The notes: a model not told the origin generated them from the sequence alone. Counted from the first letter of the stretch, positions 38,984 to 48,875 are shown. The stretch: 64,000 nt of DNA from Bacillus pumilus (GCF_003431975.1 NZ_CP027116.1:868001-932000); one strand, 5' to 3'. Made by a program: numbers and translations.

Positions 38984-39015
38984 GAAAAAGCACTGTCAGG
39001 CTACAGTGCTTTTTC
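38984..39015 (-). terminator. Terminator overlapping the end of yhzB
   Basis: A perfect 13-bp stem GAAAAAGCACTGT / ACAGTGCTTTTTC; the right arm overlaps the last codons of the minus-strand gene. Confidence 0.75.
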
Positions 39016-39597
39016 AATGAGTTCATATTGGCTTTCTCCGCCATGTATTTGTACAAACATCTTGGTCAAGGATTGGATTAATGCTTCACTCTTTTCCCGG
39101 GAAATAGATGGTGGAAACAGGATGATTTGCAAAATGTTTTTTGTGTCTTGAGAGATTTGTGCGCTACTTGCTTGAGAAAATAATCCCTTCAATCCCGCAT
39201 CGTCCTGCCATTCAATATGACCAGCCTCATCTTTTTCAAGTGAAAGCGGCTCTTTTATACGGTCAGCATCAAATGTCAGAATGGGCAAGAAATATTTTAA
39301 AGAGAAAAAGATCGACAAATCCTGTACGGAATTGGTCGAGTCAATAAATTGTTCCTTTTGGATATCAGCAAGAATCGGAAGGAAAGGAACGTCTGTTAAA
39401 AGGTCCGTCCATTCTTTGATCGCTGGTACTTCCTTTAATACTTTATCTTCGTATTCAAAGAATAAAGATTCTTGAAACAGGCGTAGTCGGCCTTTTAACA
39501 TTTGAGGAGAGGTACCAACCTCAATATGCGAATATTCAATCTGTCCAACATGGATAGACGGGTTTTGTGGATGAGAAATTTCCATATGTATCTTCAC
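39001..39597 (-). CDS. yhzB: Conserved hypothetical protein, YhzB-like
   Basis: A 198-residue soluble protein lying between a tRNA-Gly gene and queG, the position of yhzB in B. subtilis (similar length). It is acidic and leucine-rich, with no catalytic motif or membrane segment. Orientation is divergent from queG, with about 80 bp between them. The symbol is assigned from synteny and length, not from a recognised domain. Confidence 0.65.
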   Translation of the reverse strand: MKIHMEISHPQNPSIHVGQIEYSHIEVGTSPQMLKGRLRLFQESLFFEYEDKVLKEVPAIKEWTDLLTDVPFLPILADIQKEQFIDSTNSVQDLSIFFSLKYFLPILTFDADRIKEPLSLEKDEAGHIEWQDDAGLKGLFSQASSAQISQDTKNILQIILFPPSISREKSEALIQSLTKMFVQIHGGESQYELIEKAL

Positions 39598-39677
39598 AGT
39601 GACTCACTCCAATCGGTCATGATACACTCGTATTATACTGAAAACAACAGAAGAAACAAAGAAAGGAGGTCTGCAAG

Positions 39678-40829
39678 GTGATTCATGTTGGAGAATTAAA
39701 AGAAGAATTGATTCAATATGCGAAAGAAATTGGTGTCGATAAAATTCGATTTGCAAGTGCTGATACATTTGATTCATTAAAGGACCGCCTCATCTTACAT
39801 GAATCGTTAGGGTATTTGTCAGGTTTTGAAGAGCCTGATATTGAAAAGCGAACAAACCCTTCTTTGCTGCTTCCGAAGGCTAAATCAATTGTTGCGATAG
39901 CGCTCGCGTATCCTTCCAAAATGAAAGATGCTCCTCGAAGTACAAAGGATGAAAGAAGAGGAATCTTTTGCCGGGCATCTTGGGGAACGGACTATCATGT
40001 TGTGCTGAAAAAAAAGCTCGATATGCTCGAAGAATTTTTGCGAAGCAAACATGTCGATATACGGACAAAATCAATGGTGGACACAGGGGAACTGTCTGAT
40101 CGCGCGGTAGCGGAACGCGCTGGCATAGGTTTTAGTGCAAAGAACTGTATGATTATCACACCAGAGTTTGGATCTTATGTGTATTTAGCAGAAATGATCA
40201 CAAATGTCCCCTTTGAACCGGATGAGAAAATTGAAGACCAGTGCGGGACGTGTAATAAATGTGTAGATTCGTGTCCAACTGGTGCACTTGTGAATCCTGG
40301 ACAACTGAATTCCCAGCGATGTATTTCCTTTTTAACGCAGACTAAAGGGTTTTTGCCTGACGAATTTCGTTCGAAAATAGGCAATCGCTTATATGGGTGT
40401 GATACGTGCCAAATCGTCTGTCCGATCAATAAAGGAAAGGATTTTCATTTGCACCCTGAAATGGAGCCGGATCCTGAAATTGCGAAGCCACTCTTAAAGC
40501 CGCTTCTTACAATCAGCAATCGTGAATTTAAGGAAAAATACGGTCACGTTTCAGGTTCATGGCGGGGAAAAAAGCCGATTCAGCGAAATGCGATTTTGGC
40601 ACTCGCTCACTTTAAAGATACATCTGCTTTACCTGTGTTAATTGAGTTAATGCACAAAGATCCACGTCCTGTTATTCGAGGCACGGCTGCTTGGGCGATT
40701 GGGAAAATGGGCGACGAACAGCAGCTCCCAGAGCTTGAAAAAGCCCTTGAGCGTGAAAGTGATGAGGAAGCGAAACAAGAAATTGTCAAAGGGATTGATT
40801 TCTTACAGACACCTTTAAATACTAAATAA
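39678..40829 (+). CDS. queG: Epoxyqueuosine reductase QueG
   Basis: Cobalamin-dependent enzyme carrying out the last step of queuosine tRNA modification (epoxyqueuosine to queuosine at the wobble base). The 383-residue protein has the N-terminal corrinoid-binding domain, then two [4Fe-4S] motifs CGTCNKCVDSCPTGAL (near 190) and CDTCQIVCPINK (near 240). C-terminal HEAT-like repeats (about 300-375) contact tRNA. The start is GTG 39678 with AAAGGAGGT 7 bases upstream. This is yhbA in B. subtilis, followed there too by yhbB and cspR/trmL. Confidence 0.93.
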   Translation: MIHVGELKEELIQYAKEIGVDKIRFASADTFDSLKDRLILHESLGYLSGFEEPDIEKRTNPSLLLPKAKSIVAIALAYPSKMKDAPRSTKDERRGIFCRASWGTDYHVVLKKKLDMLEEFLRSKHVDIRTKSMVDTGELSDRAVAERAGIGFSAKNCMIITPEFGSYVYLAEMITNVPFEPDEKIEDQCGTCNKCVDSCPTGALVNPGQLNSQRCISFLTQTKGFLPDEFRSKIGNRLYGCDTCQIVCPINKGKDFHLHPEMEPDPEIAKPLLKPLLTISNREFKEKYGHVSGSWRGKKPIQRNAILALAHFKDTSALPVLIELMHKDPRPVIRGTAAWAIGKMGDEQQLPELEKALERESDEEAKQEIVKGIDFLQTPLNTK

Positions 40830-40890
40830 CATCCCTGTGAACATAGAATAAACCAAACAGAGATTTTAAAAAAAGTTTGGTGGTGTCTGT

Positions 40891-41793
40891 GTGAAACAAT
40901 TATTAGAGCAAACATTAGAAGACAGGCTTGAGTATTTATTAAATGGGAACGTCATAAAACAGCCGCAGCTCTTGTCTGATGTGGAAGCAGTCGAACGGAA
41001 AAAAGAGCTTTTTGCTAGAAGACAGGTGGAGATTGTTAAGGCGAAAGCTAAAACAAAGCTCCTTAATTCATCGATTCAGGATGATGGGGCTCAGCATGTG
41101 CAGTACCTTGCTCATGTCACTTACGTATGCAAGGACGTTGACGATTCTTTTTATTTAGAGGAACAAGTAGAAAAAAGAGAAGCGTTCCTTTATAACGACA
41201 TGCTTGTGAAAGATCGGGTGATGCTAGAAAAGCGGCAAATAGAAGAGCTGGTGGATGAGCGCCTTCAAACTGAGGAACAGTTCGGGAGAGCCTTTCACTA
41301 TGACCGGCGAGCAGCTGTGCAATATGCGGAGACGTATTGGAATAAACGAAATCCAGCTTATAAAAATTTTGAAGATAACTGCACAAATTTTATCTCACAA
41401 TGCTTGAAAGCAGGGAATGCGCCAACGAGAGGGTATCCGAACCGTGGGTCTGGCTGGTGGGTGCGTCCGCATACGTGGAGCTATAGCTGGACGGTGGCTC
41501 ATTCGATGAAAAATTATTTAGCGAATTCGAAAGCAGGTTTAAGAGCAAAGAAACTGAAAGAAGCACAGGAGCTCCAAATCGGTGATGTCATTTGCTACGA
41601 TTTTGAGGGGGATGGCAGGTATAATCATACAACCATTGTCGTCGACCATGATAAAGGCGGAATGCCTCTTGTGAATGCTCAGACATATGACTGCCGCATG
41701 CGATATTGGTCATATGAGGATTCGACTGCCTATACACCTGCTATCCGTTATATGTTTTTTCACATTTTGGACGATGCCGCGAAGGATAGTTAA
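40891..41793 (+). CDS. yhbB: YhbB, amidase-domain protein
   Basis: A 300-residue protein. The N-terminal half is highly charged and helical. The C-terminal domain (about 145-295) is the Amidase_6 / NlpC-like fold, with Cys in DNCTNFISQCL and His in YNHTTIVVDHD. This suggests peptidoglycan or peptide amidase activity. No signal peptide is seen, so its location is unclear; it may act in the mother cell or be released on lysis. Start GTG 40891 has only a modest GGTGGTG upstream. It sits between queG and trmL as in B. subtilis. Confidence 0.85.
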   Translation: MKQLLEQTLEDRLEYLLNGNVIKQPQLLSDVEAVERKKELFARRQVEIVKAKAKTKLLNSSIQDDGAQHVQYLAHVTYVCKDVDDSFYLEEQVEKREAFLYNDMLVKDRVMLEKRQIEELVDERLQTEEQFGRAFHYDRRAAVQYAETYWNKRNPAYKNFEDNCTNFISQCLKAGNAPTRGYPNRGSGWWVRPHTWSYSWTVAHSMKNYLANSKAGLRAKKLKEAQELQIGDVICYDFEGDGRYNHTTIVVDHDKGGMPLVNAQTYDCRMRYWSYEDSTAYTPAIRYMFFHILDDAAKDS

Positions 41794-41836
41794 TGGTATA
41801 ATGTTGAGCGGAAAAGAAAATTAGAGGTGAACTTTT

Positions 41837-42310
41837 TTGGGACTTCATGTCGTTTTATATCAACCAGAGATTCCAGCTAATACTGGAAATATTGCGCGTA
41901 CATGTGCAGCAACAAATACAACTCTTCATCTGATTCGTCCGCTCGGTTTTTCGACAGATGACAAAATGCTGAAGCGTGCAGGACTTGATTATTGGAAATA
42001 TGCCAATGTCGTCTATCATGATTCGCTTGATGAATTGTTTGAGGCACATCCGAAGGGACAATTCTTCTATATCACAAAATTCGGCCAAAAGCCGCATACA
42101 ACATTTGATTACTCTCAAGTAGATGAAGATTACTTCTTCGTTTTTGGCAGAGAGACAAGTGGACTGCCAAAAGATTTGATTGAACGAAATATGGACCGCT
42201 GTCTCCGTTTACCGATGACAGAGCATGTTCGTTCCCTGAATCTATCGAATACAGCAGCGATTCTTGTGTATGAGGCACTTCGCCAGCAGCAATATCGAAA
42301 TCTGATATAA
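41837..42310 (+). CDS. trmL: tRNA (cytidine/uridine-34 2'-O)-methyltransferase TrmL (CspR)
   Basis: A 157-residue SPOUT methyltransferase modifying the wobble position of leucine tRNAs. Knot motifs are visible: YQPEIPANTGNIARTC at the N-terminus, FGRETSGLPKDL, and the C-terminal RSLNLSNTAAILVYEALR forming the SAM-binding trefoil knot. The start is TTG 41837 with AGAGGTGA 8 bases upstream. Formerly called cspR in B. subtilis. Ends at a hairpin terminator. Confidence 0.92.
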   Translation: MGLHVVLYQPEIPANTGNIARTCAATNTTLHLIRPLGFSTDDKMLKRAGLDYWKYANVVYHDSLDELFEAHPKGQFFYITKFGQKPHTTFDYSQVDEDYFFVFGRETSGLPKDLIERNMDRCLRLPMTEHVRSLNLSNTAAILVYEALRQQQYRNLI

Positions 42311-42320
42311 GGTCATAATG

Positions 42321-42351
42321 AAAGCCGGGATACCTATCTCGGCTTTTTTAT
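42321..42351 (+). terminator. Terminator after trmL
   Basis: AAAGCCGGGA / TCTCGGCTTT (one G-U) with T-run. Confidence 0.88.
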
Positions 42352-42387
42352 ATGAGATAAGAAACAAAAAGAACTCTTTTTGAATAG

Positions 42388-42629
42388 ACATACAAGAGTG
42401 ACATTCTAGGGGACAAATCATGTTGGTTATACCGGGTGTATGAAGACAGAAATTCAAACATTGGTACTGTGAATGGTTGGAAGTTACTTGCGGTGGTTGC
42501 AGTGACTGATGATATTTACAGAAAAGATATACGTGCAAACTTCTCTACTCGTTTTACAGATATCACATGAGATCATCAAGCAGTAACGGTGATACAGTCG
42601 AGATGGAAGTGAAGAAAACAACAATTTAA
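42388..42629 (+). pseudogene. Possible gene remnant between trmL and prkA
   Basis: The frame 42388-42570 stays open for 60 codons with coding-like composition (…YRVYEDRNSN…, GTVNGWKLLAVVAVTDD) but has no usable start. After its TGA, a shifted frame continues to a TAA at 42627-42629 (…NGDTVEMEVKKTTI). A strong plus-strand terminator follows at once. B. subtilis has extra genes (yhbD-yhbF) in this gap, so decay of a resident gene is plausible. I cannot name the parent. Confidence 0.35.
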
Positions 42630-42634
42630 ACGCA

Positions 42635-42668
42635 AAAGGATGTTCCATTAGCGGAACATCCTTTTTTT
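42635..42668 (+). terminator. Terminator after the gene remnant
   Basis: A perfect 12-bp stem AAAGGATGTTCC / GGAACATCCTTT with seven T on the plus strand. On the minus strand it could also end the small ORF that abuts it. Confidence 0.85.
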
Positions 42669-42754
42669 CATTTACCAGGCTTGCCTTCGTAGCCAGCTGT
42701 GAAAATGGATACTAAAAACGTAATGATGACGCCCATCATAATGACCGTTCTCAT
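42668..42754 (-). CDS. 28-residue hydrophobic small protein
   Basis: Minus-strand ORF encoding MRTVIMMGVIITFLVSIFTA plus GYEGKPGK. One hydrophobic helix (residues 4-20) ends in a short polar tail. A strong ribosome site (AAGGGGGAG) lies 5 bases before the ATG, and a hairpin terminator abuts its stop. Such single-helix peptides are common among Bacillus sporulation and membrane-complex accessory proteins. I know no named homolog. Confidence 0.55.
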   Translation of the reverse strand: MRTVIMMGVIITFLVSIFTAGYEGKPGK

Positions 42755-43004
42755 ATAAGCTCCCCCTTATCCCTTTGTTCCTTTCGCTGCCTGTTTCATA
42801 TGATGTGAAGTTCGCCTTGAAAAGCAGAAGAAGTCGTTCAGTTTTCTCCTGTTTTTCCTTTATTATGAAGGGTCTTGCGGATGGTTGTCAATTCAGTTTG
42901 CCAATTCGTCATTTTGAAGAACGAAAGCATGTAATAGGACGCCTTCGCATAGATTGTAAAACAGTATCTGATTACTAGCTTCAATCTTGAAAGAGGAGGT
43001 TCAT
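42755..43004 (+). promoter_or_regulatory. prkA upstream region
   Basis: The prkA promoter should lie here; in B. subtilis it is sigma-E dependent. GTCATTTT (near 42909) and CATGTAAT (near 42928) resemble loosely spaced sigma-E boxes, but the match is weak. Confidence 0.3.
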
Positions 43005-44900
43005 ATGGATATTTTAAAGAAAATTGAACAGCACAGAGAAGAAGAGCAGCGTCTCAAATGGGAGGGCACATTCAGCGATTATTTAGACATTATTAAAGCA
43101 AATCCACTTGTCGCTCAATCTGCTCATTCTCGCGTTTATCATATGATTAAGGACAGCGGGGTTGAAGAGGAGAATGGGGTCAGAACCTACAAATTTTTTG
43201 ATCAGGAGCTTTTTGGGCTAGAGGAATCATTGGAACGGTTAGTGGAGGAATATTTTCATCCTGCTGCCAAACGGCTCGATGTGAGGAAGCGTATTTTGTT
43301 ATTAATGGGACCAGTAAGCGGAGGGAAATCTACGCTTGTCACTAGACTGAAAAGAGGACTAGAAGAATATTCACTGACAGATCATGGCGCAGTTTATGCG
43401 ATCAAAGGCTGCCCTATGCATGAAGACCCGCTTCATCTCATTCCGCAAAATCTGCGGGAGGATTTTTATAGAGAATATGGTATTCGTGTGCAGGGGAATT
43501 TGTCGCCTCTGAATATGATGAGGCTTGAAGAGGAGTACGGCGGCCGAATTGAGGATGTAAGGGTAGAGCGGATCTTTTTCTCAGAGGATAAACGAACCGG
43601 TATTGGAACCTTTAGTCCATCTGATCCGAAATCTCAGGATATTGCCGATTTAACAGGCAGCATTGATTTTTCAACGATTGCTGAATTTGGATCAGAGTCA
43701 GACCCGCGTGCCTACCGCTTTGATGGAGAACTTAATAAAGCAAACCGAGGGATGATGGAGTTTCAAGAGATGTTAAAGTGTGATGAGAAATTCCTATGGC
43801 ATCTTCTTTCATTAACGCAAGAAGGAAATTTTAAAGCTGGTCGTTTTGCCTTGATTAGTGCAGATGAATTGATCGTTGCTCATACGAATGAAACCGAGTA
43901 CCGGTCGTTTATTTCAAATAAAAAGAACGAGGCGCTGCATTCAAGAATTATTGTGATGCCGATTCCTTATAACTTGAAGGTGACGGAGGAAGAGCGTATT
44001 TATCATAAAATGATTTCAGAAAGTGATGTCGCAGATGTGCATATTGCCCCGCATACGCTGAAGGTGGCAGCGATGTTCTCCATTTTAACTAGACTCAAAG
44101 AGCCGAAGCGTTCTGATATTGATTTGGTGAAAAAAATGCGTCTATATGACGGAGAAAGTGTCGAAGGCTTTCAATCTGCTGATATTGATGAGATGAAAAA
44201 GGAATTTCATGATGAAGGGATGAGCGGAATTGATCCACGGTATGTGATTAACCGCATTTCCTCCACTATTATTCGAAAGAATATGGAATCGATCAATGCG
44301 CTGGATGTCCTTCGATCGTTAAAAGAAGGGCTTGATCAGCATCCGTCGATCTCCAGCGAGGACCGGGATCGTTATTTGAATTTTATTTCTGTCGCGCGAA
44401 AAGAATACGATGATATTGCGAAGAAGGAAGTTCAAAAGGCATTTGTGTATTCATATGAGGAGTCTGCGAAAACGCTCATGGATAATTACTTAGATAATGT
44501 CGAGGCATACTGCAACAAAAATAAATTGCGAGATCCGTTAACCGGTGAAGAAATGAATCCTGATGAAAAACTCATGCGTTCAATTGAGGAGCAGATTGGG
44601 ATTTCTGAAAATGCTAAAAAGGCATTTAGAGAGGAAATTTTGATTCGCATTTCGGCTTATGCAAGGAAGGGGAAGCGCTTTGATTATAATTCTCATGAGA
44701 GATTACGGGAGGCGATTCAGAAGAAGCTGTTTGCTGACCTAAAAGATGTAGTGAAAATTACGACATCGACGAAAACACCGGATGAACAGCAGTTGAAGAA
44801 GGTGAATGAGGTAGTGGCTAGATTAATTGATGAACATGGCTATAATTCAACAAGTGCAAATGAACTTTTAAAATATGTAGGCAGTCTTCTGAATCGTTAA
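43005..44900 (+). CDS. prkA: Serine protein kinase PrkA
   Basis: A 631-residue protein, the same length as in B. subtilis. The AAA+ ATPase domain has Walker A GPVSGGKST near residue 104. The C-terminal half is the PrkA domain distantly related to eukaryotic kinases (cAMP-dependent kinase-like). In B. subtilis it is made under sigma-E in the mother cell and affects sporulation; both protein kinase and Lon-like protease activities have been proposed. ATG 43005 has AGAGGAGGT 4 bases upstream. It is followed by yhbH, its conserved partner in many bacteria. Confidence 0.95.
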   Translation: MDILKKIEQHREEEQRLKWEGTFSDYLDIIKANPLVAQSAHSRVYHMIKDSGVEEENGVRTYKFFDQELFGLEESLERLVEEYFHPAAKRLDVRKRILLLMGPVSGGKSTLVTRLKRGLEEYSLTDHGAVYAIKGCPMHEDPLHLIPQNLREDFYREYGIRVQGNLSPLNMMRLEEEYGGRIEDVRVERIFFSEDKRTGIGTFSPSDPKSQDIADLTGSIDFSTIAEFGSESDPRAYRFDGELNKANRGMMEFQEMLKCDEKFLWHLLSLTQEGNFKAGRFALISADELIVAHTNETEYRSFISNKKNEALHSRIIVMPIPYNLKVTEEERIYHKMISESDVADVHIAPHTLKVAAMFSILTRLKEPKRSDIDLVKKMRLYDGESVEGFQSADIDEMKKEFHDEGMSGIDPRYVINRISSTIIRKNMESINALDVLRSLKEGLDQHPSISSEDRDRYLNFISVARKEYDDIAKKEVQKAFVYSYEESAKTLMDNYLDNVEAYCNKNKLRDPLTGEEMNPDEKLMRSIEEQIGISENAKKAFREEILIRISAYARKGKRFDYNSHERLREAIQKKLFADLKDVVKITTSTKTPDEQQLKKVNEVVARLIDEHGYNSTSANELLKYVGSLLNR

Positions 44901-45039
44901 TAAATGAAGGAGGCATTATTGGCGCACATGCACCAGTAATGTCTTTTTTAGAAATGAGCGTCAACTCGGGTGACGAGCAGCATAGGATAAAGGAATCGAT
45001 GGTTAGAAGAATTGTGCGAATAGGTGAGGAGGGGGATGG

Positions 45040-46203
45040 ATGTCCCGGCAAGAAAAAAGTCAGTTTATTGTGTCTCAGGAAGACTGGTCCCTCCATCGAA
45101 AAGGCTATGACGACCAGCAGCGTCATCAGAAAAAAGTCAAAGAAGCGATTAAAAACAATTTGCCGGATCTTGTCACAGAAGAAAGCATTATCATGTCTAA
45201 CGGAAAAGATGTTGTCAAAATTCCGATTCGTTCGTTAGATGAATATAAAATTCGGTATAACTACGACAAAAATAAGCATGTGGGTCAAGGCGATGGAGAC
45301 AGTGAGGTTGGGGATATTGTTGCGCGCGATGGATCAGACAGTAAGCAAGGGCAAGGAAAGGGGCAGGGCGCTGGAGATCAGGCTGGTGACGATTATTACG
45401 AAGCAGAAGTCTCATTAATGGATCTTGAGGAAGCGCTGTTTCGTGAACTAGAGCTGCCAAACCTGAAACAAAAGGAGCTTGACGATATCATTGTTGAGCA
45501 AATTGAGTTTAACGATATTCGCAAAACCGGGTTAACAGGCAATATTCATAAAAAACGAACGATGCTGTCAGCATTTAAACGAAATGCGATGACAGGTAGC
45601 CCTTCCTTTTATCCAATTTACCCGGAGGATATCAAATATAAGACATGGAATGAAGTGACCAAACCAGAGTCGAAAGCTGTCGTTTTGGCGATGATGGATA
45701 CGAGCGGAAGTATGGGGCTTTGGGAGAAATATATGGCGAGGAGTTTTTTCTTTTGGATGACACGTTTCTTACGGACAAAGTATGAGACTGTCGATATTGA
45801 ATTTATTGCCCATCATACGGAAGCGAAGGTCGTCGACGAAGAGCATTTCTTTTCGCGGGGCGAGAGCGGAGGAACCATTTGCTCGTCTGTCTATCGAAAG
45901 GCACTAGAGCTCATAGACGAACGATACCCGCCATCCAGATATAATATTTATCCTTTTCATTTTTCTGATGGGGACAATTTGACCTCAGACAATGCGAGGT
46001 GCGTGAAGCTTGTTTCTGAAATTATGAAAAAATCCAACCTATTTTGCTATGGTGAAGTAAATCAATACAATCGGCATTCTACATTAATGTCAGCGTATAA
46101 GCATATTCAGGATGAGAAATTTAAGCATTATATTTTGAAGCAAAAATCAGACGTCTTTTTGGCACTAAAAAAATTTTTTCAACAGGAAGAAGTTCTTTCG
46201 TAA
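45040..46203 (+). CDS. yhbH: Sporulation protein YhbH (DUF444)
   Basis: A 387-residue DUF444 protein. It has a charged N-terminus, then a Gly-rich acidic linker (residues about 85-112) and a von Willebrand-A-like domain with a MIDAS-type DTSGSMG near residue 226. The YeaH/YhbH family is genetically tied to PrkA kinases across bacteria. In B. subtilis the gene is mother-cell expressed. ATG 45040 follows GAGGAGGGGGA. It lies 139 bp after prkA and ends at a strong terminator. Confidence 0.93.
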   Translation: MSRQEKSQFIVSQEDWSLHRKGYDDQQRHQKKVKEAIKNNLPDLVTEESIIMSNGKDVVKIPIRSLDEYKIRYNYDKNKHVGQGDGDSEVGDIVARDGSDSKQGQGKGQGAGDQAGDDYYEAEVSLMDLEEALFRELELPNLKQKELDDIIVEQIEFNDIRKTGLTGNIHKKRTMLSAFKRNAMTGSPSFYPIYPEDIKYKTWNEVTKPESKAVVLAMMDTSGSMGLWEKYMARSFFFWMTRFLRTKYETVDIEFIAHHTEAKVVDEEHFFSRGESGGTICSSVYRKALELIDERYPPSRYNIYPFHFSDGDNLTSDNARCVKLVSEIMKKSNLFCYGEVNQYNRHSTLMSAYKHIQDEKFKHYILKQKSDVFLALKKFFQQEEVLS

Positions 46204-46212
46204 ATAGCACAT

Positions 46213-46251
46213 TTGAAAAAACCTTTCAGCATAAGGGCTGAAGGGTTTTTT
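46213..46251 (+). terminator. Terminator after yhbH
   Basis: AAAAACCTTTCAGC pairs with GCTGAAGGGTTTTTT around a short loop, T-run follows. Confidence 0.88.
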
Positions 46252-46566
46252 GTGTGGAGAAGGAAGGGATCACCAGAAAAAAAGTAAAACTTTCTCTTTG
46301 ACATTTCAATTTTCATTTATTAATATTTAATCTTGTTAAATATAAGTTTTTCAAAAAAGATGTCGATCGTCTTTTCTTCTTTTTCTGCTCTTTGCTCATG
46401 AGTGAACAATAAGTATAAATGGGCTGCACACCATTATTCATGCGGGGCAGATGAAGGGGAAATGACAGCTTTATGAGCTTGTTTCATATTCTGTCAGATG
46501 ATGGGCATTCTAAGTTTGCTAAAGCAGATGACACTATATTCTTATACATGAAAGGAGAAACAAAAC
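46252..46566 (+). promoter_or_regulatory. yhbJ upstream region with sigma-A promoter
   Basis: TTGACA at 46298-46303 and TAATAT at 46321-46326 (17-base spacer) form a near-consensus promoter, leaving a leader of about 230 nt before yhbJ. In B. subtilis a MarR-type regulator gene (yhbI) occupies this gap; no such gene is present here. Confidence 0.6.
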
Positions 46567-47199
46567 ATGAACAGAGGGCGTTTATTGCTAACGAATATTA
46601 TTGGCCTTATTGTGATTCTTGCCATTATTGCCGGAGGTGCTTATTACTACTACGAAAGCACAAACTTTGTTAAAACTGACGAGGCGAAAGTAACAGGTGA
46701 CATGTATCAAATCACAGCACCAGCAGCTGGACAAATCAAAGGCTGGGATATCAATGAAGGTGACGAAGTGGAAAAAGACAGCACAGTTGCAAAAGTTGAA
46801 GGAGAAGCTAAAACAAACATTAAAGCAGTGGCTGATGGCACATTAGTCAAAAAAGAAATACAAAACAACCAACAAGTGCAGCCTGGTACAGTTCTTGGAG
46901 AAACAATTGATTTAAGCAAGCTTTACATCACAGCGAATATCAAAGAAACAGACATTAAAAACATTGAAAAAGGCGACAAAGTCGACATCGTGGTAGATGG
47001 TGATCCTGATACTACATTTGAAGGAACAGTTGAACAAATTGGTTATGCGACAAACTCAACATTCAACATGCTGCCAGCATCAAATTCAAGCGGTAACTAT
47101 ACAAAAGTCACACAAAAAGTCGCAGTGAAAATTTCAATTAAAAATCCATCAGACAAAGTACTTCCTGGTATGAATGCTTCTGTCAAAATTTCATCTTAA
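46567..47199 (+). CDS. yhbJ: HlyD/EmrA-type membrane fusion protein YhbJ
   Basis: A 210-residue efflux accessory protein with one N-terminal membrane helix (about 8-28). The extracytoplasmic biotinyl-lipoyl-like domain starts at ITAPAAGQIKGWDINEGDEV, and a beta-barrel segment follows. It partners the MFS exporter encoded 40 bp downstream (YhcA). GAAAGGAG precedes the ATG. Shorter than Gram-negative EmrA, as usual in Firmicutes. It probably helps YhcA move hydrophobic compounds across the cell envelope. Confidence 0.87.
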   Translation: MNRGRLLLTNIIGLIVILAIIAGGAYYYYESTNFVKTDEAKVTGDMYQITAPAAGQIKGWDINEGDEVEKDSTVAKVEGEAKTNIKAVADGTLVKKEIQNNQQVQPGTVLGETIDLSKLYITANIKETDIKNIEKGDKVDIVVDGDPDTTFEGTVEQIGYATNSTFNMLPASNSSGNYTKVTQKVAVKISIKNPSDKVLPGMNASVKISS

Positions 47200-47238
47200 T
47201 GATGATTGATATCAAAAAATGAAAGGAGGTTGTCTGAG

Positions 47239-48858
47239 ATGGCAAATCAACCTGCAGCGACAAAACAGGGAGCAGGCTCCTTGTCTTTACTGATCATTTT
47301 AATGGCCGGCTTGTTCGTAGCGATTTTGAACCAAACGCTTCTGAACGTAGCCATGCCCCATTTAATGACTGAATTTAATGTGAGTGCAACGACGATTCAG
47401 TGGCTTACGACAGGATACATGCTTGTCAACGGTGTGCTGATTCCGTTATCTGCGTTTTTAATCACACGCTTTGGACAGCGCAGTTTATTCCTAGTGGCCA
47501 TGATCTCGTTTACACTAGGGACTTTTATTTGCGGTATAGCGCCGAACTTTTCGACTATGCTCATTGGCCGCTTGATTCAGGCTGTCGGCGGCGGTATCTT
47601 ACAGCCGCTCGTCATGACAACAATCCTTTTTATTTTCCCTCCAGAAAACAGAGGGAAAGGAATGGGGATTTTCGGTCTGGCGATGATGTTTGCTCCTGCT
47701 GTAGGACCAACATTATCTGGTTACATTATTGAACATTATTCTTGGCGTATTATGTTTTATGGACTTGTACCAATCGGAGCGATTGTCATTATCGCGGCTT
47801 TCTTTATGTTTAAAAATATTGTAGAGCCGAAAAAAATCAAGCTAGACAGCCTTGGTGCGATTCTTTCCATCGTTGGTTTTGCTTCGCTTCTATATGGAGT
47901 AAGTGAAGCCGGAAGTGATGGTTGGACAGATCCGATCGTCCTATCTACGATTATTATTGGTGCGATTGCGATCATTCTCTTTATTTTCCAACAGCTGAAA
48001 GCTGATAATCCGATGCTTGATTTCCGTGTGTTTAAATACAGCATTTTCTCATTATCAAGTGTGATCAATATTATTATTACAGTTGCCTTATATACTGGGA
48101 TGTTCTTATTACCGATTTATCTGCAGAACCTCGTTGGGTTTACGGCATTGCAATCCGGGCTATTAATGCTTCCAGGGGCACTTGCGATGCTCATTATGTC
48201 CCCGATTTCAGGGATCTTGTTTGATAAATTTGGACCTCGTCCACTTGCGATTGTGGGGATGCTCATTACCGTTGTCACCACATTCGAGTTTACAAGGCTG
48301 ACCATTGATACATCATATAGTCACATTGTGCTCATGTATGCAGTGCGTGCATTTGGGATGTCACTCTTGATGATGCCCGTGATGACAGCAGGGATGAACC
48401 AATTACCACAGCACTTAAACAGTCATGGTACGGCGATGTCGAATACATTAAGACAAATAAGCGGTTCAATCGGTACGAGTTTGATCACAACGATTTATAC
48501 GAATCGTACTACGTTCCATTATTCCAATATGGCGGATCAAACAAATACAACTGACCCGTTCTTTATGAATTCATTTCAAGCGGCTGTATCGAATGTGATG
48601 CATCATATGGGCATGACAGCTGAAGCTGCTCAAAAATATGTATCCACTCAGCTCTTTACGAAAGCACAGGTCGATTCAAATGTGATGGGTATTAATGATG
48701 CTTACATGTGGGTGACGTTATTCTGTGCAGCTGGTGTCATTTTAAGCCTGTTCCTACGTGATGTACGTAAGGATAAAAAGCGAAAAGACCAGCAGCTGAA
48801 GAAACAAGAAATGACACTGCTTCCAGCACCTAAGGAAGCCAATCAAGATGCAAGATAA
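47239..48858 (+). CDS. yhcA: MFS multidrug exporter YhcA (DHA2/EmrB-QacA type)
   Basis: A 539-residue 14-helix drug:H+ antiporter. DHA2 motifs are visible: the [13 protein letters not shown] segment in helix 1, the cytoplasmic loop [12 protein letters not shown], and the helix 5 antiporter motif region [17 protein letters not shown] 47239 has AAAGGAGGT 8 bases upstream; an in-frame upstream start at 47206 is not supported. It forms an operon with yhbJ and continues into yhcB after 17 bp. Substrate range unknown. Confidence 0.9.
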   Translation: MANQPAATKQGAGSLSLLIILMAGLFVAILNQTLLNVAMPHLMTEFNVSATTIQWLTTGYMLVNGVLIPLSAFLITRFGQRSLFLVAMISFTLGTFICGIAPNFSTMLIGRLIQAVGGGILQPLVMTTILFIFPPENRGKGMGIFGLAMMFAPAVGPTLSGYIIEHYSWRIMFYGLVPIGAIVIIAAFFMFKNIVEPKKIKLDSLGAILSIVGFASLLYGVSEAGSDGWTDPIVLSTIIIGAIAIILFIFQQLKADNPMLDFRVFKYSIFSLSSVINIIITVALYTGMFLLPIYLQNLVGFTALQSGLLMLPGALAMLIMSPISGILFDKFGPRPLAIVGMLITVVTTFEFTRLTIDTSYSHIVLMYAVRAFGMSLLMMPVMTAGMNQLPQHLNSHGTAMSNTLRQISGSIGTSLITTIYTNRTTFHYSNMADQTNTTDPFFMNSFQAAVSNVMHHMGMTAEAAQKYVSTQLFTKAQVDSNVMGINDAYMWVTLFCAAGVILSLFLRDVRKDKKRKDQQLKKQEMTLLPAPKEANQDAR

Positions 48859-48875
48859 GTGTGGAGGGACCGTAC

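Noticed and set aside
42775..42978. 67-codon plus-strand ORF before prkA
   Set aside because: No ribosome site, lies in the promoter region, unusual composition.
44900..45039. Six-codon TTG ORF after prkA with GGAGG upstream
   Set aside because: Too short to support; more likely chance in the prkA-yhbH spacer.
44939..45238. 99-codon ORF overlapping the start of yhbH
   Set aside because: Out of frame with yhbH, which has the proper site and family match.
46473..46673. 66-codon ORF overlapping the start of yhbJ
   Set aside because: Overlaps the yhbJ start in another frame; no supporting ribosome site, and yhbJ is well supported.
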